Shown: positions 24,353 to 25,191 of the stretch, piece by piece
How positions within the stretch are numbered: the stretch's first letter is position 1
How the letters are laid out: each line of letters starts with the position of its first letter
Assembly: GCA_003354055.1 (NCBI GenBank)
Contig: PIVQ01000030.1
Coordinates: 1 to 25,191, forward strand
DNA: 25,191 nucleotides
Direction of reading: 5' to 3'
Origin: Desulfobacteraceae bacterium
Lineage (GTDB): Bacteria > Desulfobacterota > Desulfobacteria > Desulfobacterales > Desulfobacteraceae
Translations under genes and position numbers: made by a program
Notes under the pieces: model-generated
Database searches by the model: none
What the model saw: the letters and a program-made list of their open reading frames with translations, nothing else
Told to the model about the DNA's origin: nothing

Positions 24353-25025
24353 CGAGAAGAGCCATCAGATAAAGCTCATGCGGAAGGCTGTTGATTTCAG
24401 TGACAGAGATACCCTTGAAGTCGGATGTGGTGACGGTAAAACGTCCATGCTTTTAGCCCAAAACACCAGATCTTATACAGCCATTGATCCGGATGAAGAC
24501 CGTATTTATCAGGCGTTAGCGCGGATTGACGGCAAAAAACCGGCATCCGTCTCTTTTCAAACCGGATCCGGCCAGGATCTGGGTTTCCCTGACAACAGTT
24601 TTGACCTTGTGCTGTTCACCCTTTCCCTCCACCATCAGGAAAGCGGGCAAGCACTGGAAGAGGCGTTCAGGGTACTGCGGCCAGGAGGCCGGAGCCTGGT
24701 AGTCGAGCCGAGACCTGATTCTGATTTCCAACAGTTCTTTCATCTATTTGACAATGAAACCCTGGCCTTAGCCAAGGCAGTCCAGGCAATCCATGACAGC
24801 CGGTTAAACCTGACAGACCAGGGTGAGTTCAAGGTAACGGCTGAATTCGAGAACATTCAAGATCTTTGCGCCTATGACTTTGACCGAAGCAATGTCCAAA
24901 AAGAGGATCAGACAAAGATTCTGGAACTGCTGGACCGGATTCGGGACAATTCAAATGAGATACAGGCTGAAGATCCCATTTTCATTGAGGATAAACTAAA
25001 CTTTTTTGTTTTAGAAAAGCCCTGA
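24342..25025 (+). CDS. Class I SAM-dependent methyltransferase
   Basis: The protein has 227 residues from ATG 24342, which has GGAG ten bases upstream; an in-frame ATG at 24204 would run through the acetyltransferase gene. Motif I TLEVGCGDGKTSMLL (about 24-38), acidic strand TAIDPDEDRI, motif IV FDLVLFTLSLHH and RVLRPGGRSLVVEP define a Methyltransf_11 enzyme. The C-terminal region is helical and unassigned. It completes the PhzF-GNAT-methyltransferase unit, suggesting modification of one small molecule by the three enzymes (inference). Confidence 0.92.
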   Translation: MNYDEKSHQIKLMRKAVDFSDRDTLEVGCGDGKTSMLLAQNTRSYTAIDPDEDRIYQALARIDGKKPASVSFQTGSGQDLGFPDNSFDLVLFTLSLHHQESGQALEEAFRVLRPGGRSLVVEPRPDSDFQQFFHLFDNETLALAKAVQAIHDSRLNLTDQGEFKVTAEFENIQDLCAYDFDRSNVQKEDQTKILELLDRIRDNSNEIQAEDPIFIEDKLNFFVLEKP

Positions 25026-25109
25026 TCCGAATCTGCCGGGACTGCCGTGTCTGTTGATAAACTGTAGGGAGCTGTTACAAATTGTACTGGCCGGACTTGA
25101 CCAATCCCA

Positions 25110-25135
25110 TTAGAATACTTACTGATTCTAAGTAT
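25110..25135. promoter_or_regulatory. Two interleaved perfect inverted repeats (candidate operator)
   Basis: TTAGAAT (25110-25116) pairs with ATTCTAA (25125-25131), and ATACTTA (25115-25121) pairs with TAAGTAT (25129-25135). The two symmetric pairs overlap, so the segment can form either of two exclusive hairpins or bind a dimeric regulator. It lies about 30 bases upstream of the gene start at 25165. Confidence 0.45.
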
Positions 25136-25164
25136 CGTTAACCTTTTTCAAAAGGAACTCTATC

Positions 25165-25191
25165 ATGTCTCGTAATCTACGTATCAGCCTG
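25165..25191 (+). CDS. Start of an unidentified gene (partial)
   Basis: Nine codons reading MSRNLRISL run to the right edge. The ATG is preceded by AAAAGGA eight bases upstream and by the interleaved repeats at 25110-25135. Too little is present to name a product. Confidence 0.5.

Overview
The window looks like chromosomal DNA from a Desulfobacterota (deltaproteobacterial) sulfate reducer of the Desulfobacteraceae type. This is inferred from gene content and style: a sigma54 activator with a membrane kinase, a BarA-like hybrid kinase followed by small REC proteins, a REC protein with a C-terminal Cys/His cluster, a bacterial GH3 adenylase, and moderate GC with AT-rich intergenic DNA. No rRNA, tRNA, CRISPR array, transposase or phage gene was seen. 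Coding density is high and no gene-free stretch exceeds about 220 bases.

Region 1 (1-3054, minus strand) is a five-gene operon: a secreted HMA-domain protein with a Gly/Cys-rich tail, a secreted DUF2318 protein, a small membrane-anchored protein, an FtsX/MacB-type permease and its ABC ATPase, which runs off the left edge. The set resembles the DUF2318/permease/ATPase part of Fet/P19-type iron systems, but the usual iron permease is not in view. Region 2 (3266-5720, minus strand) is a membrane histidine kinase and an NtrC-family sigma54 activator. Between the two lie a 33-bp palindrome and a sigma54-like -24/-12 element facing the metal operon, which suggests that the two-component pair controls it.

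Region 3 (5975-12698, plus strand) is the most unusual part. It is a tight five-gene unit: a PotD-like solute-binding protein without its ABC transporter, a SAM methyltransferase, a choline-kinase-like phosphotransferase, a shortened glutamyl-tRNA reductase paralogue without the C-terminal dimerisation domain, and a large exported YVTN-propeller/phosphoesterase. I do not recognise the pathway. It ends in a perfect 13-bp inverted repeat that encloses two tandem 19-bp repeats.

Region 4 (12795-17515, minus strand) holds GH3 adenylase, methyltransferase and S9 peptidase genes, in transcription order. Region 5 (17721-22879, plus strand) is a signalling block: a 1135-residue hybrid kinase (PAS, HisKA, HATPase, two REC, HPt), a structured intergenic element, a REC-GGDEF diguanylate cyclase, and an overlapping REC protein with a C-terminal Cys/His cluster. 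Region 6 (22979-25025, plus strand) is a PhzF-like, GNAT and methyltransferase operon. A new gene appears to start at 25165.
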